DNA of 64,000 nt from Hyphomicrobiales bacterium (lineage in GTDB: Bacteria > Pseudomonadota > Alphaproteobacteria > Rhizobiales > Rhizobiaceae), in NCBI GenBank assembly GCA_900472605.1, contig UCJD01000009.1, forward strand, positions 103,883 through 167,882. The letters are read 5' to 3'. The position numbers were made by a program, and so were the translations under genes. The first letter of the stretch is position 1, and each line of letters starts with the position of its first letter. The notes under the pieces were generated by a model. It was not told where the DNA came from, did not search any database, and worked only from the letters and a program-made list of their open reading frames with translations. This document shows, piece by piece, positions 16,427-24,632 of this stretch.

Positions 16427-18103
16427 CTACCCCTTGAACGAGGTCTGAACTGCCTTGTCCGGCGCCTTGCGGCAGCCGGAAAACAGGTCGAGCGTCGCGT
16501 CATAGACACTGGTTTCGACATCCATCAGCCCGAGAACGCTGTGGAAGAAATTGTCGTGCGACACCGGATTGGAAGCGCTGGCCGCAAGGCAGGCCGTATC
16601 GATGCCCGAGGCAGCGCTGAAATCGGGGGACAGCCAGACGATGATCGGCGCCCGCGTCTGCTCTGCCGGCGCGATGATATAGGGCGCTCCGTGAAGATAG
16701 AGCCCGTTTTCACCCAGCGACTCACCGTGGTCTGAAACATAAAGCATCGAAGCCGAAATCTTGTCCTGATGCATCTTCAGATTATCGATGACCTTGGCGA
16801 CCACGTGATCGGTGAAGAGGATCGTGTTGTCATATGCGTTGACGATCTCTTCCGGTTTGCAAGCGCCGAATTCGGGTGTGCGGCAATCCGGCGTGAAGCG
16901 GCGAAAATCGTCGGGATAGCGCCGATAATAGGCCGGTCCGTGGCTTCCGAGTTGGTGCAGGACGAGCACGCTGTCGCTCTTCACATTCGAGAGCCAGTCG
17001 CCGAGCTTGTCGAGCAGCACGGTGTCCAGGCATTCGCCATCCGTGCAGAAGCGTGGATCGGCGGCATCGGGCAGGAAGCGATAGGGAATGCGGTTGGCGA
17101 CACCATAGCTGCCGGTATCGTTGTCCCACCACTCGACGTCGATCTTGGCGTGGCCGAGAATATCCGTGAGGTTATCGGTCTCAAGCCCCTTGCGATGCGT
17201 ATAGTCCTGCCGCGTATAGACCGAATACATGCAGGGCAGCGAAACCGCAGTGGAGGTGCCGCAGCTCGTCGCATTCTTGAAATAGACGACGCCACGCGCC
17301 TTCATCTCGGGGTTGGTCTCGCGCGGATAGCCACCGAGCGAAAAATTCTGCGCCCTGCCCGTCTCGCCGGCAACGATGATCGTCACTCTCGGCTTACCAT
17401 TGGCGCTCGCCGTGCGCTGATGCGCATCCGTGCCGAGCGGCCGACGTACGATATAGCGATCGTCCTCCGAGGCGAATGCGAAACGCGCAGCACTTCCGAT
17501 CGGAACGAAGGGATTGAACGTCAGCATCAGGTCCTTGTGCAAGCGCCCGACCGAGGCATAGGTCTGCGAAAATCCGAGGCCGGCCGCAATGGTGATCGCC
17601 AGACACGGCACGATGACCGCCATGTTCCAGACGAACTTCTTCAGGAACGGCTTGTGCACGATCCTGACCCACGCGATGAACAGCGACGGCAGCACACCGG
17701 CCAGAAGGATGTACAGCAGGAAGGACGGCGTGATGAGATGCGCCGATTCCGCCTGGGTCGTCACCGCAGCATTGCGGATCATCTCCTTGTCGATGATCAC
17801 GCCGAACCGGTCCGTGAACCAAGAGGACACCACCGCCACCATCAGGAAGAAGATCAGCGCCGGCTTGGTCACGTACTTCACGGAAAACGTCGTGAGCGCC
17901 GCGATGGTCAGCGTCGAAATGCCGACCACGAAGGCAGCAAACGCAAAGGGGGTTGAGGAAAGATAATCGACAGCGCGGGTCCAGAACGTGTGGTTTGCCA
18001 CCCCGAGAACATACACAGCCGTCAGCACCGATAGCGTCACGCTCCCGATCTTCGGCCGAAAGCCGTTGCCAGGCTCCGATAATACCGTGTCTTCCAATTC
18101 CAC
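16427..18103 (-). CDS. Phosphoethanolamine transferase, EptA/MCR family
   Basis: About 558 residues: five N-terminal membrane spans, then a periplasmic alkaline-phosphatase-like domain that moves phosphoethanolamine onto lipid A or other glycolipids. Catalytic features are a Glu in VAGETGRAQNF, the Thr nucleophile region ATSCGTSTAVSLPCMYS, and YVSDHGESLGENGLYLHGAPY with Asp/His zinc ligands. The open frame extends upstream across a tRNA gene, so the true start must be internal. The GTG at 18103 (VELEDTVLSEP) after AGGATGG gives the normal family length. Confidence 0.85.
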   Translation of the reverse strand: MELEDTVLSEPGNGFRPKIGSVTLSVLTAVYVLGVANHTFWTRAVDYLSSTPFAFAAFVVGISTLTIAALTTFSVKYVTKPALIFFLMVAVVSSWFTDRFGVIIDKEMIRNAAVTTQAESAHLITPSFLLYILLAGVLPSLFIAWVRIVHKPFLKKFVWNMAVIVPCLAITIAAGLGFSQTYASVGRLHKDLMLTFNPFVPIGSAARFAFASEDDRYIVRRPLGTDAHQRTASANGKPRVTIIVAGETGRAQNFSLGGYPRETNPEMKARGVVYFKNATSCGTSTAVSLPCMYSVYTRQDYTHRKGLETDNLTDILGHAKIDVEWWDNDTGSYGVANRIPYRFLPDAADPRFCTDGECLDTVLLDKLGDWLSNVKSDSVLVLHQLGSHGPAYYRRYPDDFRRFTPDCRTPEFGACKPEEIVNAYDNTILFTDHVVAKVIDNLKMHQDKISASMLYVSDHGESLGENGLYLHGAPYIIAPAEQTRAPIIVWLSPDFSAASGIDTACLAASASNPVSHDNFFHSVLGLMDVETSVYDATLDLFSGCRKAPDKAVQTSFKG

Positions 18104-18271
18104 CCATCCTGAAACCGCATGCCCAGCGAAGATGCCGGGCGACCAGGCGGCGGGGATGGCATTGGATGCTGACAACACCCTGAACGAACGCCAGAGAGGC
18201 AATCCTTGTGAAAAGACGATTTTAGTTATTGCAGCGCATGATCGAACCGTGTATTGCGCTCCTCGTTGGCA

Positions 18272-18348
<77 letters not shown>

Positions 18349-18437
18349 TCATCACCATGCTGAAACAGCTGGTAAATTTCCCTGAAAATTCGATCGGTAT
18401 AACAGGGCAAATGCCTTGTAGGACAAGACGCGCGTCG

Positions 18438-18617
18438 CTAGCGCCCTCGCGACAATTCGCCAGGAGTACCATCGGCCTTTCCTGCCAGATGGACGAACAC
18501 GAAGTCCCGGTGATGCGGCAGATCGAGCGCTTGCGCGATCGTCATGATCCCAAGCGGGATTCGCAGTCCATCCCTTTGAATTGATACTCCGACAAGCGGC
18601 CTGCAGTCATGCGTCAT
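18438..18617 (-). CDS. Small hypothetical protein (59 aa)
   Basis: 59 residues, beginning MTHDCRPLVGVSIQRDG and ending GELSRGR. No signal, membrane span or known motif. A GAGGAGG ribosome site eight bases before the ATG supports translation. It follows another small gene by 13 bp on the same strand, so the two probably form a bicistronic unit. Function unknown. Confidence 0.5.
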   Translation of the reverse strand: MTHDCRPLVGVSIQRDGLRIPLGIMTIAQALDLPHHRDFVFVHLAGKADGTPGELSRGR

Positions 18618-18630
18618 CCCGGCTTCCTCC

Positions 18631-18837
18631 TCATGTTTGCTGATTGCAATCCTCACCCAGGCCGCTGAGCGCTCTGGATAGGAACGTCGGCAACGTGAAC
18701 TGCCAGTAGAGGCGTTCCCAGAGCGACGCATCCGGATCCGTATCGAGCAGCGCCTCGAGCGGCATGGAGGGAAATGGCCGTGTCTGCTCGACTGAGGGCT
18801 GGCATGCCGGTCTTTCGCCAAATGCCTGGCTGGTCAT
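18631..18837 (-). CDS. Small hypothetical protein (68 aa)
   Basis: 68 residues with a Pro-rich N-terminal half and an amphipathic helical segment DASLWERLYWQFTLPTFLSRALSG. AAGGGG precedes the ATG. It is upstream of, and likely co-transcribed with, the 59-aa gene. Two overlapping frames exist here; this one was chosen for its ribosome site and more protein-like composition. Function unknown. Confidence 0.45.
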   Translation of the reverse strand: MTSQAFGERPACQPSVEQTRPFPSMPLEALLDTDPDASLWERLYWQFTLPTFLSRALSGLGEDCNQQT

Positions 18838-19021
18838 GGCGCATCCCCTTTCGTTGCATGAGGAAGCCTAGGACCGGACGGGTGATCTCGAAATCCTATT
18901 GGGGTTTAGCTTCGACCATACCAAAGTATGTGGCGGCGCGATCCGGCCGACGAAATACGCGGATCAACGTCGGGTACCGGACGCGGCGGCGTGCGAGACG
19001 CCCGCCTGGGATCGACGAATC

Positions 19022-19058
19022 GAAAAACCATCCCCGACCGGCAAGGCCAGGGATGGTT
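19022..19058 (-). terminator. Terminator of the dps unit
   Basis: AACCATCCC and GGGATGGTT form the stem; on the minus strand TTTTTCG follows. It lies 22 bp past the dps stop. Confidence 0.8.
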
Positions 19059-19080
19059 GGCGACAGGCATCGATTCCGAC

Positions 19081-19599
19081 TTACGCGCCGCGACGCGTGC
19101 TTTCGAACAGGAACCAGGCGCGGCGCTCGGCTTCGTCGATCCAGTTTTCCAAGAGGCTCGTCGTCGCGACGTCGTTATGCTCGGATGTCAGTTCATGCAG
19201 CTGGCGCATCAGCCCCACGAGCTGCTTGTTGTCGTCGCGCAGTTCGGCAAGCATATCCTCAGGCGTCACGTAATCCGCATCGTTGTCGAGCAGCCTTTGC
19301 AGGCGGCCGATGTGGCCGATGGAGCGCAGCGTCGTGCCGCCGATCTTGCGGGCGCGCTCGGCGATATCGTCGGTCATGGCAAAGATCTGCTCGCCCTGCT
19401 CGTCCAGCATCAGGTGGTAGTCACGAAAATGCGGGCCAGACATGTGCCAGTGGAAATTCTTCGTCTTCATGTAGAGCACGAAAACATCGGCAAGCAGCGC
19501 CGTCAGCGCCGGCGCGATATCGGTCGTGGCGTTCGAGGTAAGATCGGTCGGGGTGGCAAGCGCCGCGCGCTGGATTCCGGATGCGGGTTGATGTGTCAT
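19081..19599 (-). CDS. dps: Dps-family DNA-protecting ferritin
   Basis: 172 residues, a four-helix ferritin-like protein that stores iron and shields DNA in stationary phase. The ferroxidase-centre segment is KTKNFHWHMSGPHFRDYHLMLDEQGEQI, with the His and Asp/Glu ligands expected at the dimer interface. The N-terminal extension of about 25 residues (MTHQPASGIQRAALATPTDLTSN) is Ala/Thr-rich and may bind DNA. It is preceded on the same strand by a 53-aa gene and ends in a strong terminator. Confidence 0.95.
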   Translation of the reverse strand: MTHQPASGIQRAALATPTDLTSNATTDIAPALTALLADVFVLYMKTKNFHWHMSGPHFRDYHLMLDEQGEQIFAMTDDIAERARKIGGTTLRSIGHIGRLQRLLDNDADYVTPEDMLAELRDDNKQLVGLMRQLHELTSEHNDVATTSLLENWIDEAERRAWFLFESTRRGA

Positions 19600-19639
19600 G
19601 GTCGGATTCTCCTGATGATGGTGTGTGAACGGGGTGGGA

Positions 19640-19801
19640 TCAGTGGATGGTCGGCGCGATGAGCAACACCGGCAGACGGGTCTCGTCGGAATGGATGGTA
19701 ATCGCGACCCGCTTCGGCAGGTCGGCGCCGGGCGATCGCTCCGGCGGGCTGTTTCCCGCTTGCTGGGCTGCCAACGCGAATGGCTTCTTGAACGACGACA
19801 T
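19640..19801 (-). CDS. Small hypothetical protein upstream of dps (53 aa)
   Basis: 53 residues starting MSSFKKPFALAAQQAGNSPPE, with a C-terminal half PKRVAITIHSDETRLPVLLIAPTIH that could form a short beta sheet. A GGAG lies nine bases before the ATG. The stop is 40 bp before the dps start on the same strand, so it may be in the same transcript. No family recognised. Confidence 0.5.
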   Translation of the reverse strand: MSSFKKPFALAAQQAGNSPPERSPGADLPKRVAITIHSDETRLPVLLIAPTIH

Positions 19802-19912
19802 GAGATCGGCTCCGGTCCGGTGAATGTGACTGAAGCTTAGGCGGCCTGCGTCGGCCGGCCTATTCTATGGTCGTCTAATCGGACCAGACCTAAGTATAGT
19901 TATGGAGCGGAT

Positions 19913-20071
19913 GGGAACGGAGTAGCTTCTTCCCGTGCCTCACGTTCCCTCCGTGAGGCGGTAGCGCCGCACGCTACCTGTCTTCGATGCCGCCCCCGCA
20001 TCGAAGACGCGGATCACTCCCCCCGATCCGCCAGAGACCGCCCCCTACCCCCGGGGCGGTCTTTCCTTTTT
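19913..20071 (+). ncRNA. Candidate structured small RNA: chain of hairpins with C-rich loops
   Basis: Five consecutive perfect stems with almost no spacers: CCTCACG/CGTGAGG (19938-19958), GGTAGCG/CGCTACC (19960-19978), an 11-bp stem GTCTTCGATGC/GCATCGAAGAC (19980-20008), GCGGATC/GATCCGC (20009-20031) and GACCGCCCC/GGGGCGGTC (20036-20061), ending in TTTCCTTTTT. A weaker GGGAA/TTCCC pair precedes. Four loops are pyrimidine/C-rich (TTCCCTC, CGCCCCC, ACTCCCCCC, CTACCCCC), the loop type by which alphaproteobacterial sRNAs pair with Shine-Dalgarno sequences. No protein frame fits. The 5' end is a guess. The last hairpin is a good intrinsic terminator on the plus strand, where no gene precedes it. 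Confidence 0.6.
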
Positions 20072-20078
20072 GGGAAAC

Positions 20079-20900
20079 TCAGAAAATCACCCGGTGCGGA
20101 TGGGTGAAGACTTCGAAATCCTCTCCGCGCGCAACGGCGATCATGGTGATCCCGGCTTGCTCGGCCGTGCGAACGGCATAGGCCGTCGGCGCCGAGATGG
20201 CGATCAGGATCGGGCTGCCGAGAAACCCTGATTTCTGGATCATCTCGATCGAAAGCCGGCTGGTCACAACAACCGCGCCGCTGCCGCCGGAAACGCCCGA
20301 GGCGATGACGGCGCCGCAGAGTTTGTCCAGCGCGTTGTGCCGGCCGACATCCTCGCGCACCGCCAAAAGCCCGCTACCCGGCACGAAAAACCCGGCGCCA
20401 TGCACCGCGCGGGTCTTGTGGTTGAGCTGCTGGTGATCGGCGAGGTTCGCCACCGCGCGCGCGATATCATCAGCCGTGACCGTGAGATCGGACGAGAGCA
20501 CGGGCCGAACCGTGCGCACCGCCTGTTCCAGCGACTCGATACCGCAGAGACCGCAACCGACCGGCCCCATCATGTGCCGCCGGCGTGCGCGCAGCTTCTC
20601 CTCGACATCGTCTGAAAGCGCGATCTGCACGTCGATGCCGATCTCGTCCTGAACGATCTCGATCGCCTCGATCTGCGAAACCGTGTCGATCAGCCCCTCG
20701 GTGAGACTGAAGCCGACGGCAAAATCGACCAGATCAGCAGGCGTCGCCATCATCACCGCATGCGAGCTGCCGCCATAGGAGAAGGCGATTGCCACTTCCT
20801 CGGGAACGCTGCGCGTTGCCGGCGCGGCAACCCCGCCTCGAAAGGCCAGCGTGTGCACCGCTTCATGGCTCGCTCGGCTATCGACGAAACTGATATTCAC
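20079..20900 (-). CDS. fdhD: Formate dehydrogenase accessory sulfurtransferase FdhD
   Basis: 273 residues. FdhD moves sulfur from a cysteine desulfurase to the molybdenum/tungsten cofactor of formate dehydrogenase. The CxxC motif is visible as GCGLCGIE (about residues 118-125), with the downstream family blocks VHGAGFF, REDVGRHNALDK and SRLSIEMIQKSGFLGSPIL. The start is a GTG at 20900 behind GGGAAGAG; an upstream in-frame extension has no protein-like sequence. No formate dehydrogenase gene lies within the window. Confidence 0.9.
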   Translation of the reverse strand: MNISFVDSRASHEAVHTLAFRGGVAAPATRSVPEEVAIAFSYGGSSHAVMMATPADLVDFAVGFSLTEGLIDTVSQIEAIEIVQDEIGIDVQIALSDDVEEKLRARRRHMMGPVGCGLCGIESLEQAVRTVRPVLSSDLTVTADDIARAVANLADHQQLNHKTRAVHGAGFFVPGSGLLAVREDVGRHNALDKLCGAVIASGVSGGSGAVVVTSRLSIEMIQKSGFLGSPILIAISAPTAYAVRTAEQAGITMIAVARGEDFEVFTHPHRVIF

Positions 20901-21062
20901 TCTGCTCTTCCCTGAACAACGCGACGTGGCGGGATCGTGGCCCGCTCGGCACGCACTATAGGCCTGCACCGGCCGCCCTGTCCTCGTCAAAGAACGGGAT
21001 CCGGCCGCGAATATGGTCAATCGCTTGAAACAGAAGGCAAAACCACCTTTTGCGCAAACGAC

Positions 21063-21076
21063 ACCTATGTATAGGT
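21063..21076. promoter_or_regulatory. 14-bp interrupted palindrome before the sensor kinase
   Basis: ACCTA-TGTA-TAGGT, ending four bases before the first possible ATG of the kinase gene; it overlaps the AGGT ribosome site and could be an operator or a start-blocking hairpin. Confidence 0.35.
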
Positions 21077-21080
21077 TAGA

Positions 21081-22712
21081 ATGACGGCCGCGATCGCTAT
21101 CATGCGCGCCAGGGTAGACGGGGATCATATCATGAGCGCGGAGCAAGCCGGTGTGCTGTTCAATCAACGTGGCAGCACGGGCCATCGCGTCACCGTCGCG
21201 CTGATATCCGCCGTCCTGATGGCGATCGTCTTTGTGATCGACACATTTACCGGCATAGAAGGCGCGATCGCGGTTCTCTATGTCATGGCTCTGCTGCTCG
21301 GCTCGGAAATCCTGACCCGAACCGGACTGCTGCTGACCTCGATCGTCTGCATCGCCCTGACGGTTCTCTCCTATTTCCTCACCCACGGGCCCGATCCCGA
21401 CTTGCAGACCTTCATCCGTCTCGCGGTCGCGCTGGCGGCGCTGGCCATCACCATGGCGCTGCTTTTGCGAAACGACGCCTTCCGCGCCGAACTGATCGAA
21501 AGAAACGCCGAAATCCGCGAAAGCGAAGCCCGTTACCGCGCGATTTTCGACGGCGCACGTGTCGCGCTCTGGGAGCGGGATTATTCACAGCTGCGCGCCT
21601 ACCTGATGGAGCTGAAGGCCGCCGGCGTTACCGATCTCGAAGACCACGCACGCCGACACCCCGAGATCATTGACCACTGCATCGGCCTGCTGCGCACGGT
21701 TGCGGCAAACGAGGCGGCCCGGGAGTTGGTCGGCGCATCCGCACTCAGCGACACGCGTGAGTCCATGGCCCATTTCATCGCCTCCGGCGACCAGACCTTC
21801 CTGCATTTGATGAGCGCGATGTTCACCGGCCAGTCCTATTTCGAAGGGAAAGGCAAGATAGCAACCGATAGCGGCGAAGTCAGGCAGGTGCTGTTAAGCA
21901 TCAGTTTTCCCGACGACATCGCAGCCTTCAACCGCGTGGTCGTCGGCATGGTCGACATCACCCAGCGTGAAATGACGGAAGCCGCGCTGATCGAGGCGCG
22001 CGCCGAATTCGCCAAGGCGTCGAAAGCTGCCACCATCGGCGCCCTCTCCGCCTCGTTGGCGCATGAACTGAACCAGCCGCTCGGCGCAATCGCCGTCAAC
22101 GCGCAGACGCTGCTTCGCTGGCTGGATCGCGACCCGCCGGATCTATCGGCCATCCGCCGCTCCGCCGAACGCATCATCCGCGACGGCCAGCGCGCCAGCG
22201 ACATCATCCACAACACCCGCAACCTCCTCACCCAGCAGGAAAGCAAGGCCGAATGGATCGACCTGTCGACGCTGATCGATGAGACCCGCTCGCTGGTCGA
22301 GCACGACCTGAAGCGCGATGGCATCGCTGTGACCGTGCGCCCGGTCGCGGGCGTGCCACTGGTCAAGAGCGTGCGGGTGGAGATCCAGCAGGTGATGATC
22401 AACCTCATGACCAACGCGATCCAGGCGATCAGCGGCGCAAAGTGCCCTGTTCGCGAGATTGTCGTCGAGATCCAGCTGGCAGATGGCATGGTCGGCGTGT
22501 CGGTGAAGGACAGCGGCCCCGGCATCAGCCCCGAGGCGATCGAGAAGCTCTTCACGCCCTTCTACACCACCAAGGCCGAGGGGCTCGGAATGGGGTTGTC
22601 GATCTGCCGCAGCACGCTGGAAAGCCGTGGCGGCAAGCTCGACGGCTTCAATCATCCTGACGGCGGCGCAGTGTTCAAGATGATCTTGCCGATCGAGGAT
22701 CCGCATCTGTAA
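21081..22712 (+). CDS. Membrane sensor histidine kinase (FixL/DctB-type HATPase)
   Basis: 543 residues. Four hydrophobic spans lie at about 37-58, 64-77, 85-100 and 112-129, then a linker helix, a PAS-like domain (about 148-295, ESEARYRAIFDGA), the HisKA box SLAHELNQPLGAIAVN with phospho-acceptor His328, and HATPase motifs NLMTNAIQAI, DSGPGISPE and GLGMGLSIC. It is followed by a stand-alone receiver, its likely partner. An ATG at 21132 (MSAEQAG) is an equally possible start. The signal is not evident. Confidence 0.85.
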   Translation: MTAAIAIMRARVDGDHIMSAEQAGVLFNQRGSTGHRVTVALISAVLMAIVFVIDTFTGIEGAIAVLYVMALLLGSEILTRTGLLLTSIVCIALTVLSYFLTHGPDPDLQTFIRLAVALAALAITMALLLRNDAFRAELIERNAEIRESEARYRAIFDGARVALWERDYSQLRAYLMELKAAGVTDLEDHARRHPEIIDHCIGLLRTVAANEAARELVGASALSDTRESMAHFIASGDQTFLHLMSAMFTGQSYFEGKGKIATDSGEVRQVLLSISFPDDIAAFNRVVVGMVDITQREMTEAALIEARAEFAKASKAATIGALSASLAHELNQPLGAIAVNAQTLLRWLDRDPPDLSAIRRSAERIIRDGQRASDIIHNTRNLLTQQESKAEWIDLSTLIDETRSLVEHDLKRDGIAVTVRPVAGVPLVKSVRVEIQQVMINLMTNAIQAISGAKCPVREIVVEIQLADGMVGVSVKDSGPGISPEAIEKLFTPFYTTKAEGLGMGLSICRSTLESRGGKLDGFNHPDGGAVFKMILPIEDPHL

Positions 22713-22886
22713 CCGCCCGCATCTGTCACAGGTTGTGCGCTCTCCCAACGCTCGGCGCAGGTGAGCAACCTAGACCCATGTATGGTACCCCGTCGCACGA
22801 TCGAGGCGCATATTAGGGAAACCAAGCAAGCATCCTCGAGTCCGGAAGATCCAAATCCCGGCATACCACGTCAAGGTCACCCCCTC

Positions 22887-23261
22887 TTGCCCCAAATTTC
22901 CACAATCGCCATCGTCGACGACGACCAAGCCATCCGGGAGGCGCTCGATGATCTCGTCTTGTCCTGCGGCTACCAAAGCCTGCTTTTCGCAAACGCCGAG
23001 TCGTTTCTGGCTTACGAGAATCGCTCCTCTGTCGATTGCATGCTGCTCGATGTCTCCATGCCCGGCCTCAGCGGCATCGAGCTTCAGGCCGAACTGAACA
23101 AGACGCCGCCGCGGCCACCGATCATCTTCATGACTTCCTATCGCGACGACCGCACCCGGTCGGCAGCCCTCGACGGCGGCGCATTCGCCGTTCTTGGCAA
23201 GCCCGTTGATATCAAGCACCTCCTCGCCTGTCTTGAATCGGCACTTCAGCAACGGAACTGA
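22887..23261 (+). CDS. Stand-alone response-regulator receiver domain (FixJ-type)
   Basis: About 124 residues, a receiver only: acidic pocket VDDDQAIREAL, phospho-acceptor Asp in MLLDVSMPGLSG, the Thr of MTSYRD and the Lys of LGKPVD. There is no DNA-binding domain, so it would act as a phosphorelay intermediate or by protein contact. The TTG at 22887 (MPQISTIAIVDDD) gives the compact domain. An in-frame GTG at 22761 would add a 42-residue unstructured lead and remains possible. It lies directly downstream of the sensor kinase. Confidence 0.75.
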   Translation: MPQISTIAIVDDDQAIREALDDLVLSCGYQSLLFANAESFLAYENRSSVDCMLLDVSMPGLSGIELQAELNKTPPRPPIIFMTSYRDDRTRSAALDGGAFAVLGKPVDIKHLLACLESALQQRN

Positions 23262-23294
23262 CTGAAGCGGCGGCTTCCATGTGGCAGGAAATGC

Positions 23295-23320
23295 AAAACG
23301 CCAGGTCTCTCGACCTGGCG
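23295..23320 (-). terminator. Terminator of msrA
   Basis: CGCCAGGT and ACCTGGCG around a 6-nt loop, followed on the minus strand by TTTT; 20 bp past the msrA stop. Confidence 0.7.
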
Positions 23321-23340
23321 CTAGAGATGAGTGGCTCTCT

Positions 23341-23853
23341 TTAAGCCGCGGAGGATTGCCGCTTCGGCAGCTTCCAGCCCGGGCGCACGAAGTGGCAGGT
23401 GTAGCCGTTCGGAATCCGTTCCAGATAATCCTGATGCTCCGGCTCCGCTTCCCAGAAATCACTGACCGGGGCGAGTTCGGTCACGACCTTGGCCGGCCAC
23501 AGGCCGGATGCGTCCACATCGGCGATCGTGTCCTCTGCGATGCGCTTCTGCTCATCGTTCTCGTAAAAGATGGCCGAGCGGTAACTTGGGCCAAGATCGT
23601 TGCCTTGGCGATTGGGCGTCGATGGATCATGAATCTGAAAGAAGAATTCCAGAATGTCGCGATAGCTGGTTTTCGCGGGATCGAAGAGGATCTCGATCGC
23701 CTCTGCGTGATTGCCGTGATTGCGATAGGTTGCGTTGGCAACCTCGCCGCCGGTGTAACCCACGCGCGTCGTCTCGACACCTGGCATACGCCTGATCAGA
23801 TCCTGCATCCCCCAGAAACAACCGCCTGCAAGCACTGCGCGTTCGATAGTCAT
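23341..23853 (-). CDS. msrA: Peptide methionine-S-sulfoxide reductase MsrA
   Basis: 170 residues. It repairs oxidised methionine (S-sulfoxide). The catalytic Cys lies in the AGGCFWGMQ motif at residues 9-17, followed by [30 protein letters not shown] and the [22 protein letters not shown] block typical of the family. The start at ATG 23853 follows GGAGATATTCG. The C-terminal extension carries no obvious resolving Cys near the end apart from the one in YTCHFV. Monocistronic with its own terminator. Confidence 0.95.
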   Translation of the reverse strand: MTIERAVLAGGCFWGMQDLIRRMPGVETTRVGYTGGEVANATYRNHGNHAEAIEILFDPAKTSYRDILEFFFQIHDPSTPNRQGNDLGPSYRSAIFYENDEQKRIAEDTIADVDASGLWPAKVVTELAPVSDFWEAEPEHQDYLERIPNGYTCHFVRPGWKLPKRQSSAA

Positions 23854-24138
23854 CGAATATCTCCATTCCCTGAGGTTCGTTACGAAATTCGTCGGGCGGC
23901 AGCCTGAACGTCTCCATCCATCCTGCCTGAGCCACCTGCAAGGCAACTCGCCGCGTGCCCTACAGATAGGGATTCCACGTCATCTTTGCCAGTGCCACAA
24001 GACCGGCGCGCTTGTATCAGTCGCGAGACAATCAGCGACCGCTGATGAGCGATAATGTCCAACCAATTGATTTTACTTTGGCGGCTCCAGCCTCTAGGGA
24101 AGCATCATTGGCTGCGTGGCGCAGGCTCGATAACCGAA
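23854..24138. other. Divergent intergenic region between msrA and the PhnA-like gene
   Basis: No gene recognised. It should hold the msrA promoter (minus strand); the region right of it contains the CRP/FNR-type site at 24139-24154. Confidence 0.4.
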
Positions 24139-24154
24139 CGTGATCTGCATCACG
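24139..24154. promoter_or_regulatory. CRP/FNR-superfamily type palindrome upstream of the PhnA-like gene
   Basis: CGTGATCTGCATCACG, a 16-bp perfect outer palindrome containing GTGA-N6-TCAC, centred about 42 bp before a likely start point given the -10-like TATCCT at 24178-24183. That is the class II activator position. Whether a CRP-, FNR- or NnrR-like protein binds is open. Confidence 0.45.
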
Positions 24155-24219
24155 TAACGGGAACCGCAGACGCGTCATATCCTTCATATGCAACAAGCAA
24201 TTTGAAAAACGAGAGTACA

Positions 24220-24444
24220 ATGACCGACGAACCAATTGTAAGAGACAGCAACGGCGCAGAGCTCAACGACGGCGATTCCGTCACGCTCATCAAGGACCTG
24301 AAGGTCAAGGGCACGTCGGAAACCATCAAGCGTGGAACACTGGTGAAGAACATCCGCCTCAACGGAAACCCCGGTGAAGTGGAATGCAACACCAAGCAGG
24401 TCAAAGGCCTGGTGCTGAAGACGGAGTTCCTCAAAAAGGCGTAG
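24220..24444 (+). CDS. PhnA/YjdM-like domain protein
   Basis: 74 residues corresponding to the C-terminal domain of E. coli YjdM (formerly PhnA): VRDSNGAELNDGDSVTLIKDLKVKG, then GTLVKNIRLNG and LKTEFLKK. The N-terminal zinc ribbon of longer homologues is absent. The old name 'alkylphosphonate uptake' is not supported by experiments on this domain; the real role is uncertain. It is monocistronic, preceded by a CRP/FNR-type site and followed by a second FNR/FixK box at 24477. Confidence 0.85.
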   Translation: MTDEPIVRDSNGAELNDGDSVTLIKDLKVKGTSETIKRGTLVKNIRLNGNPGEVECNTKQVKGLVLKTEFLKKA

Positions 24445-24476
24445 GCAACACTGATATCTGTGCCGGATCGCGACGT

Positions 24477-24490
24477 TTGATGCAGATCAA
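24477..24490. promoter_or_regulatory. Perfect FNR/FixK box
   Basis: TTGATGCAGATCAA, exact TTGAT-N4-ATCAA. A -10-like TATTGT at 24512-24517 puts a start point near 24524, 41 bp from the box centre, the class II activation spacing. Confidence 0.6.
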
Positions 24491-24523
24491 TGTGGCGGCG
24501 GCGCACCGCGCTATTGTCCGCTC

Positions 24524-24597
24524 ATGAGCTTCTTGCACGTCGCTCATAGCCGTACAACTTGGCTCGTCCTTGCGACAACGCGGGACGAGCCTTTTTT
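24524..24597 (+). ncRNA. Candidate FNR/FixK-dependent small RNA (about 74 nt)
   Basis: A short unit between the predicted start point at about 24524 and a strong intrinsic terminator (GGCTCGTCC/GGACGAGCC, 24561-24591, then TTTTTT). No open frame with a ribosome site lies inside, and the next gene is on the opposite strand. An oxygen-controlled sRNA is therefore the simplest reading. The hairpin could instead be the terminator of the PhnA-like gene, which ends 116 bp upstream. Confidence 0.4.
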
Positions 24598-24632
24598 ATG
24601 CGGGAACGGAAGAAACCGCAGCCCGTCTCTGT

